From positions 682,001 through 746,000 of the forward strand of contig NZ_JAAZQL010000002.1 of the NCBI RefSeq assembly GCF_012275515.1: DNA of 64,000 bases, read 5' to 3'. The DNA comes from Novosphingobium sp. SG707. GTDB lineage: Bacteria; Pseudomonadota; Alphaproteobacteria; Sphingomonadales; Sphingomonadaceae. The position numbers and the translations under genes were made by a program. The notes beneath the pieces were generated by a model that ran no database searches, was not told where the DNA came from, and saw only the letters and a list, made by a program, of their open reading frames with translations. Of the stretch, positions 1-9,415 are shown one piece after another. Position 1 is the stretch's first letter. Every line of letters starts with the position of its first letter.

Positions 1-1303
1 GGTCAAAGCGCGGGTTTTTCCATCCCGTCTCGTTCCATGCGGCGTCGGATTTGTAGAAAAGCGAGAAGACCAGATCGGCGGTCGGGCGCGGATTGGTGCT
101 GCCAAAGGAAAGCGGATGGCGCATCCAGTGCGTGGACCAGTATCCGTCCGAGGGCACCCGCGTAATGGCCAGATCGAGGCCCGCGCGCGCGCCATATTCC
201 TGAAGCACCGAGGCCATATCGACCGAGCCTTCGACCGCCGGGCCGCAAAAGATCGGCAGGCGCACGTTCTGCAACCCGCCGCGCCGCACATGCCATTTCG
301 CCCGGTCAAGATCGAGCGCGGTCTGGGGAATGGCGGGGTTGTAATAGGGGTGAAAGGGCGGGATCGGCTGATCATTGCCGATGGTGGCATAGCCGCGAAA
401 CAGCGCGCGTTTCACCAGCGGGCGGTCCACCAGATGTTTGAGCGCGGCGATGAAATCGGGATTGCCGCTGGGCAGGCGATCCATCCGCGCGATCAGGTTG
501 GAATAGAGCGCCGATGGCGTGGTGGCGATGGCATGGGCCGGGGATGCCTCGACGCGGCGGGTGGAATGCGGGGCCACCGCGTTCACCAACTGCACATCGC
601 CCGCCAACAGCGCGTTGATACGGCTGACCTCATCGGGAATGGCGATCAGTTCAATGCGGTCGAGATAGGGCTTGCCCGGCACCCAATAGTCGGGATTGCG
701 GACCACCACGGTGCGGATGCCCGGCTTGAATTCGGCCAGGCGGAATGCGCCCGTGCCATTGCCGTCGGGTCGATCCACCCCGTGGCGCACGATCAGGAAA
801 TGCGACTGCGCCAGAAGGGCGGGCAAATCGGCATTCGGCCCGGTCAGGCGGATGACCACGCCATAGCGGCCATCGGCGCGCACCTCGGCAAATTGCTCGG
901 CAAGGCTGGCCATCTTGCTGCCCAGCTTGGGGTCTTTGTGGCGCAGCAGCGAGAAGACAACATCCGCGCTGGTCAATTCGCCGCCATGATGGAAATGCAC
1001 GCCCCGGCGCAGCGCGACATGCCATGTGGTCCGGTCGGCGCTCTCGATCCGTTCGGCCAGCGAAGGATGCGCGAGCAGATCATGCCCGATCCGCGCCAGG
1101 CCCGAATAGAGCATGTAGTGGCGCACATAATCGGTGGAGAGCGCGCCCTTGGCCGGGTCGAGCGTGTCGGCGGTGGAGACCGATTGCGTGGCCACGCGGA
1201 TCGAACCGCCGCGTTTGGGCAAGGCGGCGCCCATCGCGGGCAGGCCCGTCAGGCCAGCGCTTAATCCGCCCAGCAACATGGCGCGGCGTGAAAAGTCCAT
1301 CAT
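1..1303 (-). CDS. ABC transporter substrate-binding protein, family 5 (3' end cut by window)
   Basis: Periplasmic solute-binding subunit of a peptide/nickel/opine-type ABC importer. The start is chosen at 1303 because ATG overlaps the stop of the upstream oxidoreductase in an ATGA junction. The N-terminus carries a twin-arginine signal (SRRAML followed by a Gly/Ala/Leu stretch), so Tat export is likely. About 434 codons are visible and contain the family-5 pattern: an early segment on the reading DPAKGALSTDYVRHYMLYSG, a middle LRRGVHFHHGGELTSADVVF and a GAFRLAEFKPG block. No permease or ATPase lies in the window; they may lie beyond position 1. Last gene of a minus-strand run with the oxidoreductase and HAD hydrolase. 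Substrate unknown; an amino acid, opine or amine is a guess from the neighbours. Confidence 0.85.
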   Translation of the reverse strand, partial: MMDFSRRAMLLGGLSAGLTGLPAMGAALPKRGGSIRVATQSVSTADTLDPAKGALSTDYVRHYMLYSGLARIGHDLLAHPSLAERIESADRTTWHVALRRGVHFHHGGELTSADVVFSLLRHKDPKLGSKMASLAEQFAEVRADGRYGVVIRLTGPNADLPALLAQSHFLIVRHGVDRPDGNGTGAFRLAEFKPGIRTVVVRNPDYWVPGKPYLDRIELIAIPDEVSRINALLAGDVQLVNAVAPHSTRRVEASPAHAIATTPSALYSNLIARMDRLPSGNPDFIAALKHLVDRPLVKRALFRGYATIGNDQPIPPFHPYYNPAIPQTALDLDRAKWHVRRGGLQNVRLPIFCGPAVEGSVDMASVLQEYGARAGLDLAITRVPSDGYWSTHWMRHPLSFGSTNPRPTADLVFSLFYKSDAAWNETGWKNPRFD

Positions 1304-2580
1304 TGGAAATAGTCCAGCACGCGGTAATAGGCGCCCACAAAGGGCAGGAACCATGGCTTGCCCAGATGGCCGGGAATGGCGGGCCAGGCGAGATCGGCAA
1401 AGGGATTGGCATCGGCATCGCCGCCCATCACCTTGGCCATCTGTCCGCCCATATGGGTGGCCATCTGTACGCCATGGCCCGAATAGCCCATGGCGTAATA
1501 CAGGCCCTCATGCTCACCCGCGCGGGGCAGGCGGTCCTGCGTCAGGTCGATCGCGCCGCCCCAGCGATGGTCGATTTGCGTGCCCGCCAAATCGGGGAAC
1601 AGGCGCGTCATGGCCTTTTCCAGAATATCCGCGCCCTTCAGATCCGAGGCCGGGTTCGACAGGGCAAAACGCGCCCTCCCGCCAAACACCAACCGGTTGT
1701 CGGCGGTCAGGCGGAAGTAATTGCCGATGATCCGGCTGGTGACGTAATTGCGGCGGCCCGGAAACAGGTGATCGACCAAGGCGGCGTCGATGGGCGCGGT
1801 GGCGATGGCAAAGCTGCCCACGGTGACGATGCGGCGGCGAAACCAGCCGAAGGGCGCCTGCGGGCTGGCCCCGCCGGTGGCGACCAGCACCTGCGATGCC
1901 GAGACAGCGCCGCGCGAGGTTTCCACGCGATAGGCCGCGCCCTCACGTTTGATCCCGGTAACGGGCGCCTGTTCCCAGATATGCGCGCCCGCGCGGGCGG
2001 CGGCATGGGCAAGGCCCACCCCGAACCGGCCCACATGCAATTGCGCGCTGGTATGCTGGATCAGTGCGCCATAGAACCCATCGGCGCGGATTTCCTGAGC
2101 CAGACCATCGGGGTCCACCAGCGAGACATTGGGGTCCACCTCGGAGGAGAGCAGCTTGTAGGCCGCTTCGATCTTGGTGAAATGCTCCGGCTTTGCGGCC
2201 AGTTTGGCGCGGCCTGCGCGGCGGAAGTCGCAATCGATGCCTTCCTCGCGGGCGAGGCGTTCAACCGTGTCCACCGCGTCGCAATGGGCCAGATACCAGC
2301 GCCGCGCCTTGTCCACGCCATGGGCCGAGGCAAGAGCCCCGAAATCATGCGCGGTGCCCGAATTGCATTGGCCGCCATTGCGCCCCGATGCCGCCCCGAT
2401 CACCGCGCCTGCCTCCAGCAGGGCCACCCGCGCTCCGCTCCGCGCCAGCGCCAGCGCCGCCGAAAGGCCGGTAAACCCGCCCCCGATCACGGCCACATCA
2501 TAGCGGCCTTCGACGCCGCCCGCCTGCCCGCCGGTAAAGGCGGGGGCGGTGGCTTGCCAGAGGGAGGGGACAGGCTCCAT
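1300..2580 (-). CDS. FAD-dependent oxidoreductase (DAO/PuuB/DadA-like)
   Basis: Soluble flavoprotein of the D-amino-acid oxidase fold, 426 residues, of the kind that oxidises amines or amino acids (gamma-glutamylputrescine oxidase and D-amino acid dehydrogenase relatives). The Rossmann dinucleotide motif VAVIGGGFTGLSAA is near residue 30 and the family SGRNGGQ motif near residue 66. The C-terminal part has the family MGYSGHGVQMATHMG block that closes the flavin site. It overlaps the downstream solute-binding gene by 4 bp and follows the HAD hydrolase by only 5 bp, so the three are almost certainly one operon handling one nitrogenous substrate. Exact substrate not deducible. Confidence 0.85.
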   Translation of the reverse strand: MEPVPSLWQATAPAFTGGQAGGVEGRYDVAVIGGGFTGLSAALALARSGARVALLEAGAVIGAASGRNGGQCNSGTAHDFGALASAHGVDKARRWYLAHCDAVDTVERLAREEGIDCDFRRAGRAKLAAKPEHFTKIEAAYKLLSSEVDPNVSLVDPDGLAQEIRADGFYGALIQHTSAQLHVGRFGVGLAHAAARAGAHIWEQAPVTGIKREGAAYRVETSRGAVSASQVLVATGGASPQAPFGWFRRRIVTVGSFAIATAPIDAALVDHLFPGRRNYVTSRIIGNYFRLTADNRLVFGGRARFALSNPASDLKGADILEKAMTRLFPDLAGTQIDHRWGGAIDLTQDRLPRAGEHEGLYYAMGYSGHGVQMATHMGGQMAKVMGGDADANPFADLAWPAIPGHLGKPWFLPFVGAYYRVLDYFQ

Positions 2581-2585
2581 CGCGA

Positions 2586-3254
2586 TCAGAGGCCGACCAG
2601 CGCGGGCAGGCAGCCGATGTGCGGGATCTCGACATCGCGGTAATTCGCGTTCGAAGGCTCATGCCCGCGCCCGACGAAAACGCGCGTGCCAAAGCCAAGG
2701 TCGGTCGCGGTGTTCTGGTCATAGCGGAAGGAGGAGGAGACATGCATGCCCACCTCAGGCCCCCAGCCGAGCTGGTCGAACATATATTCGAAGGCCTGCA
2801 TGCGCGGCTTGTAGGCCTGTGCGCTTTCGGCGGTATAGACGGCGTAGAAGGGCGCGCCCAGCTTGGCCACATTGTCGTGGATCTGGCTGTTCATCGCGTT
2901 GGACAGGATCACCAGCGGGATCTTGGTGCCGATTTTCGACAGGCCGCCGGGCACATCCGGATGCGGGCCCCAAGTGGGCACGGCCTGATAGATCGCCTCG
3001 CCGTAAGCCTCGTCATAGGCAACGCCCCATTTCTTGGCGGTGCGGGAAAGGGCATTGCCGATGATGTCGCGATAGGGCTTCCACGCGCCCAGCACTTCGT
3101 CAAAGCGATAGGCCGAAAAGTCCCTGATGAACGCAGGCATCTTTTCTTCGCCGATCACATCGCCGTAGAACTGCTGGGCCATCTCGCCCATGTGAAACTT
3201 GATCAGCGTGCCATAGCAGTCGAAGCTGATGAACTTGGGAGTGAAAATGGTCAT
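2586..3254 (-). CDS. haloacid dehalogenase type II (HAD superfamily hydrolase)
   Basis: HAD-fold hydrolase of the 2-haloacid dehalogenase subfamily, 222 residues from the chosen start. Motif I reads FDCYGTL, with the nucleophilic Asp close to the N-terminus; motif II is VILSNAM and a C-terminal motif with HVSSSFRYD fits the type II signature. The start is placed at 3254 (MTIFTPKF) because AGGA lies about 7 bases upstream; an in-frame codon 33 bases earlier adds residues unlike the family. First gene of the HAD/oxidoreductase/binding-protein run. Members annotated as dehalogenases often act on other small phosphorylated or halogenated acids, so the reaction is uncertain. Confidence 0.85.
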   Translation of the reverse strand: MTIFTPKFISFDCYGTLIKFHMGEMAQQFYGDVIGEEKMPAFIRDFSAYRFDEVLGAWKPYRDIIGNALSRTAKKWGVAYDEAYGEAIYQAVPTWGPHPDVPGGLSKIGTKIPLVILSNAMNSQIHDNVAKLGAPFYAVYTAESAQAYKPRMQAFEYMFDQLGWGPEVGMHVSSSFRYDQNTATDLGFGTRVFVGRGHEPSNANYRDVEIPHIGCLPALVGL

Positions 3255-3401
3255 GGGTCCATCCTGAAAAGGGTGCGCGACCGGCACCGAACACCCTCAT
3301 AATAGGCCACCGCCGCGCCGGAAGAAGAAGCCGATTGCCATCGGCGCAAGGGGGCGCATACGGTTTTTTAAGCGGGCCTTTCGGCACACTATGCCGCGCC
3401 C

Positions 3402-4355
3402 TCAATAACCCCTGCTGCGGTCGATGTCGCCCGCCACGCTCTGGCCCGCCATCACGCCTTTGAGCGCGTCGATCAGCGCGTAAACCGCTGTGTCGATGCG
3501 GGTGACGCCCGCGATATGGGGGGTCAGGAAAACCGCAGGATGGCTGCGCAATGCGTGGGTTTCGGGCAGGGGCTCGGGGGTCGAGACATCAAGGAAGGCG
3601 GCACTTATCGCTCCTTCGTCCAGCGCGGACAGCAGATCCTCCTGCACCAGATGCCCGCCGCGCGCGACATTGATGAGAGCGGCACCGCGCGGCATTTTGG
3701 CAAAGGTTTCACGGCACAGAATGCCGCGCGTTTCCGGCGTCAGCGGCAGCAGGCAGACAAGGATATCCAGCCCGCCCAGAAAGTCCTCCATGCCCGCATC
3801 GCCCGCGAATGTTTCCACGCCTTCGATTTCGCGCCCGCTGCGGCTCCAGCCCGAGAGGCGAAAGCCGATGGGGGCCAGCATACGGATCGCGGCCTGACCC
3901 AGTTCGCCCAATCCCATAATGCCCACGCGGCGCTCGCGCGCCATCTTGACCGGCATATAGGGAAAGGTCCCCGCGCGCTGCCCCGCGACCAGCGCGGGCA
4001 GATCGCGGTGCAGCGCCAGCACCGCCATGGTCACATATTCGGCCATGGTGGTGGTAATGCCCGGCTCGATCATGCGGATCACGCGGACATGGGGCGGCAG
4101 GATCGAAAGGTCGAGCTGGTCCACCCCGGCGCCGATGGAAAACAGCACCTCCAGATTGGGCAGGGCGGCGATGACTTCCTCGGACAGAGTCCAGGCGATG
4201 AGATAGCGCACGTCCTGCGCATCGCCAATGTCGGGCCAGCAGCGGAAGGGCACCTCGGGCAGATCGCGGGCGAAGATTTCGGCCCATGCCGCGCCGCGCT
4301 TGGGGTCGCCGCAATGTACGATGGTGGCGGAACCGCCACGGGGTACTATTGTCAT
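3402..4355 (-). CDS. glyoxylate/hydroxypyruvate reductase A-like (D-2-hydroxyacid dehydrogenase)
   Basis: Cytosolic NAD(P)H-dependent D-2-hydroxyacid dehydrogenase, 317 residues, closest in pattern to GhrA. It shows the nucleotide-binding GIMGLGELG motif about 145 residues in, the conserved LINVARGGHLVQEDLL segment, and the catalytic Arg/Glu/His series (FSIGAGVD region, DVSTPEPLPE, PHIAG). Start chosen at 4355, where ATG overlaps the stop of the PepSY gene (ATGA). It probably reduces glyoxylate or hydroxypyruvate. Coupling to an iron-uptake PepSY gene is unusual, and the 147-bp gap downstream suggests that the HAD operon has its own promoter. Confidence 0.85.
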   Translation of the reverse strand: MTIVPRGGSATIVHCGDPKRGAAWAEIFARDLPEVPFRCWPDIGDAQDVRYLIAWTLSEEVIAALPNLEVLFSIGAGVDQLDLSILPPHVRVIRMIEPGITTTMAEYVTMAVLALHRDLPALVAGQRAGTFPYMPVKMARERRVGIMGLGELGQAAIRMLAPIGFRLSGWSRSGREIEGVETFAGDAGMEDFLGGLDILVCLLPLTPETRGILCRETFAKMPRGAALINVARGGHLVQEDLLSALDEGAISAAFLDVSTPEPLPETHALRSHPAVFLTPHIAGVTRIDTAVYALIDALKGVMAGQSVAGDIDRSRGY

Positions 4356-5344
4356 TTGCTTTTTCCTTTGCGGGCGCGGTTCCATGCGATCACGCCGCTG
4401 ATGGTTAGAAAGAGGAGCGCGCCGCCGACCAGCGCGATGAAGATTTGCCCGAAAATGCCCAGCGCATCGCCCGTATGCAAGGGCAACAGCCGCATCCACA
4501 ACTCAGGCTCATCGGTGCCGCGGGTGATGCGCGGGCGACCATCCGGTTCGATCGTGACAGTGTCGAGATACCAGTGATTGCCCGCCCGCGCCGCGAAATG
4601 GAATGTCGCATGGCCCGAGGGGGCCAAACGGATGTCGCTCAAGGATTGGCCCGGTGGCGCCGCGCGGGCATAGGCGACGTCCAGCATCGGCGCGGGATCG
4701 GTGCGCGCGGGATCGCCAAGAAAGGGCCCGGCAGCGGGCGGTACGATCAACGGCCAGACCAGCAGCAGCCCCGTCACCGCCATCATCGCCAGCAGCGCCG
4801 AGGCGACCACTCCGGTCGAGCGATGCCACAGGCGCAATTTCAAACGCTTGGGCGCGCGGGTCGGGATCGACAGGCCCTGACCCAGCCGCCCCTTGCCGGG
4901 CCACCAGAAGATGATCCCGCTGATCGCCAGCGCCAGCAGGGCGATGGCTTCGAGCGCCACCAGCGTCGAGCCGATAACACCGGAAAACAGGCTGTTGTGC
5001 CATTCCTGCGCGATACGCCATGGGTCATGCCAGAGCGAGCCGCTGTCCAGCACATGGCCGGTCGCCGGGTCGATGGCCACGAAAACGCGCTCGCCCGCAA
5101 CGTTGGTCATCCGCGCCACCACCGGGGCATCGGGCGAATAATCAAGGCGGAAGGCACGAAACCCCGGCGCGGCCCGCATCGCGCCGGCCACCAGCGCCGA
5201 TGGGGGCAAGGCAGGACCGGATGTGATGGCAAGCGCGGGTGGGGGGATCAGCAGGACCAGGCCCGTCACCGCCTGCAACAGAAACAGAGGCGCCAATGCC
5301 AGCGCGATGCGGCGGTGCCAGACCAACAGGCTTTTGCGGTTCAT
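4352..5344 (-). CDS. PepSY-associated TM protein (PiuB-like)
   Basis: Inner-membrane PepSY_TM protein, 330 residues from MNRKSLLVWHRR. The N-terminal HRR motif followed by a membrane helix, a conserved HNSLFSG-type stretch, an internal helix pair and a last helix before a basic tail (RARKGKSK) match the family. These proteins usually sit beside TonB-dependent siderophore receptors and are thought to help reductive release of iron at the inner membrane. Here the gene lies directly downstream of such a receptor (gap 78 bp). Start at 5344 rather than 36 bases upstream because it gives the normal family N-terminus. Confidence 0.85.
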   Translation of the reverse strand: MNRKSLLVWHRRIALALAPLFLLQAVTGLVLLIPPPALAITSGPALPPSALVAGAMRAAPGFRAFRLDYSPDAPVVARMTNVAGERVFVAIDPATGHVLDSGSLWHDPWRIAQEWHNSLFSGVIGSTLVALEAIALLALAISGIIFWWPGKGRLGQGLSIPTRAPKRLKLRLWHRSTGVVASALLAMMAVTGLLLVWPLIVPPAAGPFLGDPARTDPAPMLDVAYARAAPPGQSLSDIRLAPSGHATFHFAARAGNHWYLDTVTIEPDGRPRITRGTDEPELWMRLLPLHTGDALGIFGQIFIALVGGALLFLTISGVIAWNRARKGKSK

Positions 5345-5422
5345 CGGCGGCTTTCCGGCAAGAAGGCACAAAAAAGCCACCGCCTGCGTGGGAGGGCAGG
5401 CGGTGGCCAGTCAGGATGGAAA

Positions 5423-7555
5423 TCAGAACGCGTAGCTGATGCGCCCCATGATCGTGCGCGGCGCACCCGGCGCCACCCACAGCGTCGAGTAGGACGAGGC
5501 GTACCACGTCACATCGAACAGATTCGTGACATCCACGCCCACCCGGATCCGCTTGGTCGGCTCATAGGTCAGTAGCGCGCGGGTCAGCGTGTAGCCGGGC
5601 AGGTAGAAGGTCGTGGCCGTTTCGCCCAGACGCGAGGAGACGTAATTGACGCCTGCGCCCACCGTGACCTTGCCCTTTTCGCCAAGATCAAAGCCCTTGG
5701 TCACCAACAGGTTGGCCGTATGGGCCGGGATGTTGATGAGCTTGGCCCCTGGATTGATGGCAAGGCCGAAGTTGAAGTCCTTCGACGTGCTGGTCCAATG
5801 CGCATCGGTATAGGCATAGGTGCCGTGGATATCGATCTGACCGGGCAGGTGAGCATCCACCCCGGCCTCGACGCCGGTGCTGCGCGCGCTGCCGCCCGCG
5901 ATGGAGAAGCCCTGATGCGCAGGGTCCGGGTCCTGCGTCAGCACATTGGCCTTGGTCATGGTGAACACCGCCAGCGAGGCCGAGATCACCTTGCTGGTAT
6001 AGCGTGCGCCCACTTCATAGGACTTGCTGGTTTCCGGGGCAAAAGGCTGGCCGGCAAAGTCCTGACCGCTGTTGGGACGGAAGCCGTTGCCCCATGCTGC
6101 GTAAAGCCCCATGCGCGGGTTCACGTCATAAAGCAGGCCGACGGTCGGGCTGAAGCGTTCCTTGACCGTGTTGACCGTGGGGTTGAAGCTGCCCACGCGG
6201 GCGCCGATCAACTGGTTGAAATGGTCAAAGCGGCCGCCGAAACGGATCTTGACCTTTTCGCCGATGTCCATCTGGTCCTGAAAGTAGATGCCCCAGCTCT
6301 TCTGCTTTTCCAGCGAGTTGAGCACGGTGGCATTGGGCGTGGGCATCAGGCCATAGACCGGTGCAAAGACGTTGATGGCATTGCTGGCCGCGGTCACCGG
6401 GCTGCCTGCGGTATAGGCGACTGGGCGATAGCGGGTCTGCCAGGTGTTGATGTCGAATTCATCCACATCCGCGCCCAGCATGACATGGTGCAGGATGGGA
6501 CCGGTGGCGATGCGGCCGGAAATTTCGGCGCGGCCGGTGATGTTGCGCGTGCGGAAATCGCGATAGCGGCGCTGGCGGGCCAGCATGGTGCCGGTGCTGA
6601 AAATGGGCTGGCGCCCCGTGGCCAGTTCGGCGTCCTCGGAAAAGCCGATCATGCTGGTTTCGCGCAGGCCGAAGCCCGCGATCACCACCCAGTCGCCGCC
6701 CAGCTTCTGCTGTAACTGCGCCTGATGACCCAGAACGTTGACGCGGGTCGGGCCATCGCCGGGTTCGCCAAGGAAGGTATTGCGCGACACCGCGCCCAGC
6801 TTGCCATTGATCGCCACGATGCCGCGATCAAACGGCGTGCGCAGGCTGACATATTCCAGCTCATAGGACAGCGAGGTCTTGTCGGTGGGCTGCCACAGGA
6901 TCGAGGGATTGACGACTTCCTTGCTGGATTTCACCGTGTTGCGGAACGATCCGGTATCCTCGATCGCACCATTGGCGCGGATGGCCAGCTTGTCGCTGAT
7001 GGCGATGTTGAGGTCGCCTTCGCCGCGATAGGTGTCGAAGGAACCGGCCTGCGCCCCGATGCGGCCAAAGGTTTTGCCGATCTTGGCCTTCTTGGTGATG
7101 ATGTTGATCGTGCCGCCCGGCTCGCCCCGGCCAAAGACCGCGCCGTTGGGCCCCTTGAGCACTTCGATGGTTTCCACGTTGGACGCGTCGCGCGCGCCGC
7201 CATAGCCGCGCCCGCCGTTAAAGCCGTTGACCAGCACGCCGGTGGGGAAGTTCTCATCGCCCGCAAAGCCGCGAATGGCGAAACTGTCCCACAGGCCGCC
7301 GAAATTGTTCTGGCGCACGATGCCGCTGGCAATGTCGGTGATGGAATCCATCTTGGTCAGGTTGACCACGTCCATCAGCTTGGCGTCGATCAACTGGATC
7401 GTTTGCGGCAGTTCCTTGACCGGAACATCGCCGCGATAGGCCTGGCGTTGGCCGGTGACGACGATGGAGCTGGCTTCATCGGCGGCAAATACGGGTGTCG
7501 AGAGCAGCGCGGCTGTTGCCAGCAGCACGGGTTTGATAGCGGATCGGTCGATCAT
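5423..7555 (-). CDS. TonB-dependent siderophore receptor
   Basis: Outer-membrane ferric-siderophore receptor, 710 residues. It has a Sec signal peptide ending near PVFAA, a plug domain beginning around residue 45 (LPQTIQLIDAKLM; IRGFAGDEN; GPNGAVFGRGEPGGTINI), and a 22-strand barrel ending in a C-terminal Phe (RISYAF), the BamA signal. There is no N-terminal STN extension, so it is a transducer-free receptor not coupled to an ECF regulator. It is the first gene of a probable receptor-PepSY unit. The 230-bp upstream gap should hold its promoter and possibly a Fur site, but I saw no convincing Fur box. Confidence 0.92.
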   Translation of the reverse strand: MIDRSAIKPVLLATAALLSTPVFAADEASSIVVTGQRQAYRGDVPVKELPQTIQLIDAKLMDVVNLTKMDSITDIASGIVRQNNFGGLWDSFAIRGFAGDENFPTGVLVNGFNGGRGYGGARDASNVETIEVLKGPNGAVFGRGEPGGTINIITKKAKIGKTFGRIGAQAGSFDTYRGEGDLNIAISDKLAIRANGAIEDTGSFRNTVKSSKEVVNPSILWQPTDKTSLSYELEYVSLRTPFDRGIVAINGKLGAVSRNTFLGEPGDGPTRVNVLGHQAQLQQKLGGDWVVIAGFGLRETSMIGFSEDAELATGRQPIFSTGTMLARQRRYRDFRTRNITGRAEISGRIATGPILHHVMLGADVDEFDINTWQTRYRPVAYTAGSPVTAASNAINVFAPVYGLMPTPNATVLNSLEKQKSWGIYFQDQMDIGEKVKIRFGGRFDHFNQLIGARVGSFNPTVNTVKERFSPTVGLLYDVNPRMGLYAAWGNGFRPNSGQDFAGQPFAPETSKSYEVGARYTSKVISASLAVFTMTKANVLTQDPDPAHQGFSIAGGSARSTGVEAGVDAHLPGQIDIHGTYAYTDAHWTSTSKDFNFGLAINPGAKLINIPAHTANLLVTKGFDLGEKGKVTVGAGVNYVSSRLGETATTFYLPGYTLTRALLTYEPTKRIRVGVDVTNLFDVTWYASSYSTLWVAPGAPRTIMGRISYAF

Positions 7556-7785
7556 TCTGGATATCCCCCTGATGGATGCTTGTTCTCAACCTGCGTGGGC
7601 GTCGGACCGATCCTGCCGCGTTGTGTTTTCCGTCCTTTTCGCGGCGGCCGGTCTCTTTTGTGACAATTGTGAGGCTATGTCGTTTATGAGGAATCTTTGA
7701 TCGAAGCGGGGCGATCTGACGGTTGATCATGTCGAAAAGAAGGGGGGCGCGGCACGATTGATGCGCGCGCCCGTCGCCCGCCGCT

Positions 7786-8961
7786 TCAGAGATATTTAAG
7801 CCATGCCAGATCGCGGCGGCGCTGCTTCAGCCCGGCAAACCAGCGCGTGGGCAGGTAAAGCACCGGCAGCAGGATCGCGACCCAGATCCACACGGTGGAC
7901 AGGTGATCGACGCCGAAGAACTGACCCTTGACCGGGCCATAGATCGCCATGGCGACATTATAGATCACCTTGAGCGTGTAGAGATGCAGCACGTAATAGA
8001 ACAGCGGCGCCCCCCCAAGGCATGCCAGCATCGGCATCGCGCGATGATCGCCCAGCCGTTCAAACCACGCCAGCAGCAGGCATCCCGCGCCAAGCGTCGG
8101 CATCAGGAACAGCAGGCTGGGCGGATATTTGGTCAGCGCAAGGAAGCTCATCACGGTGCGCAGCGGGGTTTGCGCCACGAACCAGGGCTTGTCGCCATAG
8201 ATATTGGCAAAGCGCAGCAGGACAAAGCCCAGCACCAGCCCAAGCCCCAGCAGCGCCAGACGGCGGATGTGCGGCGCAGGATCGGTTCCGCGCGCAAACC
8301 ACGGCCCCATGCCATAGCCCAGCGCGATCACACCGATCCACGGCAGGATGGGATAGGTGATCTTGACCGTCATCCAGTCCACCGCATGGATCGCGGCGCG
8401 CTGGTGCAGCAAGGCCCATGGCACATACCACGCATCGCCTTCGACCAGCCGGATCGGGTCGAGCAGATTATGCAGCGTGACAATCCCCAGGCCCAGCGCC
8501 ACCAGCACCGCACGCGGCAGATGCAGCAGCGCCGCCAGCGCCAGCATCGACCCGCCGATCGCCCACATCACCTGAAACCAGACGGTGGGCGGGGGAAAGT
8601 GGTTCGCCTGCGTAGGCCATGCATAGCACACGATCGAGAGTTCGAGCGCGATCAGGAACAGGCCGCGCTTGACGAGGAAGGTGCTGACCTCGCCCTTGCT
8701 GTGCGACTGGCCATAGAGCCATGCCGACATGCCCGTTAGTGCGACAAAGACCGGCGCGCAGAAGGTGGAGAGCAGGCGCGTGAAGAACAGGCCCGGATCG
8801 ACGGTGTTGGCATCGACCGGGTCGCTGACCTGCAGATGCAGGAAAAAGGTTTCGCGCACATGGTCGACCAGCATGAAAGCCATCACCAGCCCGCGCAGGG
8901 CGTCAATGGCGATCAGGCGCGTGGAAGGCGGGCGCGTGGATACAGAAGATTCTTGTGTCAT
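7786..8961 (-). CDS. DUF1624 / heparan-alpha-glucosaminide N-acetyltransferase-like membrane protein
   Basis: Polytopic inner-membrane protein, 391 residues from MTQESS, with roughly ten hydrophobic segments. The signature IDALRGLVMAFMLVDHVRE near residue 20 is that of the DUF1624/HGSNAT acyltransferase family, whose members move acetyl groups across membranes to amino sugars or other acceptors. Start chosen at 8961; upstream in-frame codons add a basic, non-family leader. Stands alone, with 460 bp to TonB receptor start downstream. Acceptor unknown. Confidence 0.8.
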   Translation of the reverse strand: MTQESSVSTRPPSTRLIAIDALRGLVMAFMLVDHVRETFFLHLQVSDPVDANTVDPGLFFTRLLSTFCAPVFVALTGMSAWLYGQSHSKGEVSTFLVKRGLFLIALELSIVCYAWPTQANHFPPPTVWFQVMWAIGGSMLALAALLHLPRAVLVALGLGIVTLHNLLDPIRLVEGDAWYVPWALLHQRAAIHAVDWMTVKITYPILPWIGVIALGYGMGPWFARGTDPAPHIRRLALLGLGLVLGFVLLRFANIYGDKPWFVAQTPLRTVMSFLALTKYPPSLLFLMPTLGAGCLLLAWFERLGDHRAMPMLACLGGAPLFYYVLHLYTLKVIYNVAMAIYGPVKGQFFGVDHLSTVWIWVAILLPVLYLPTRWFAGLKQRRRDLAWLKYL

Positions 8962-9020
8962 GTTATATCCTCTTATCGAGGCGATTCCCGGGCGGTCAAG
9001 CGCCGTAACAAGGCTGCTCC

Positions 9021-9284
9021 TCATTCCGGCGTGCAGGCCGGCGCGTGGGGCAGGTTCAGGCTTGGAGGCAGTATAAAATCGTGTCTGGCGCCGCTTTGGC
9101 TCCAATTCGGGCCATCGGCATGGAAAGCCGGATCGCGCAGACGGAAACAAGCCGCATCTTCGCCGTGGAGCGGCGCAAGGCGGCGCGCGTCCGGGGCAAA
9201 ACGGATGCTATGGGCCGCCACAGGGGCGGCCAACAAGGCCATCACCCCACCCCCCAGCGCGATCAGCGGCAGTTTCATCGTCAT
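9021..9284 (-). CDS. small exported protein, unknown function
   Basis: 87 residues with a clear Sec signal (MTMKLP, then a hydrophobic stretch ending AAPVAAH). The start is preceded by a G-rich run close to ATG. The mature part has two Cys and several His but no family I recognise. It lies between the membrane acyltransferase and copC on the same strand; the spacing of 131 bp to copC does not prove one operon. Might be part of the metal-response neighbourhood. Reality of the gene is moderately sure. Confidence 0.5.
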   Translation of the reverse strand: MTMKLPLIALGGGVMALLAAPVAAHSIRFAPDARRLAPLHGEDAACFRLRDPAFHADGPNWSQSGARHDFILPPSLNLPHAPACTPE

Positions 9285-9415
9285 ACGGCCCCCCGTTCAA
9301 CAAGGCCGCGAGGCAGCCCCGTGTTGTGACGAGCTTATGACAGATCTGCACATTACTTTGCCGAAAATGATAGGTCCGGCGGCACAGTGTCGCGTTGGGG
9401 TGGGGGTTCTCGGTA

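Noticed and set aside
116..1264. Long plus-strand frame at the window start (382 codons)
   Set aside because: It is the antisense shadow of the minus-strand solute-binding gene, which has a Tat signal and family motifs; the plus product is His/Arg/Gly-rich without domain features.
1024..2643. 539-codon plus-strand frame
   Set aside because: Antisense of the FAD oxidoreductase, whose motifs are clear. Typical high-GC shadow.
7556..7785. Fur box upstream of the TonB receptor
   Set aside because: Searched for a GATAATGATAATCATTATC-like pattern; only weak fragments such as ACAATTGTGA are present.
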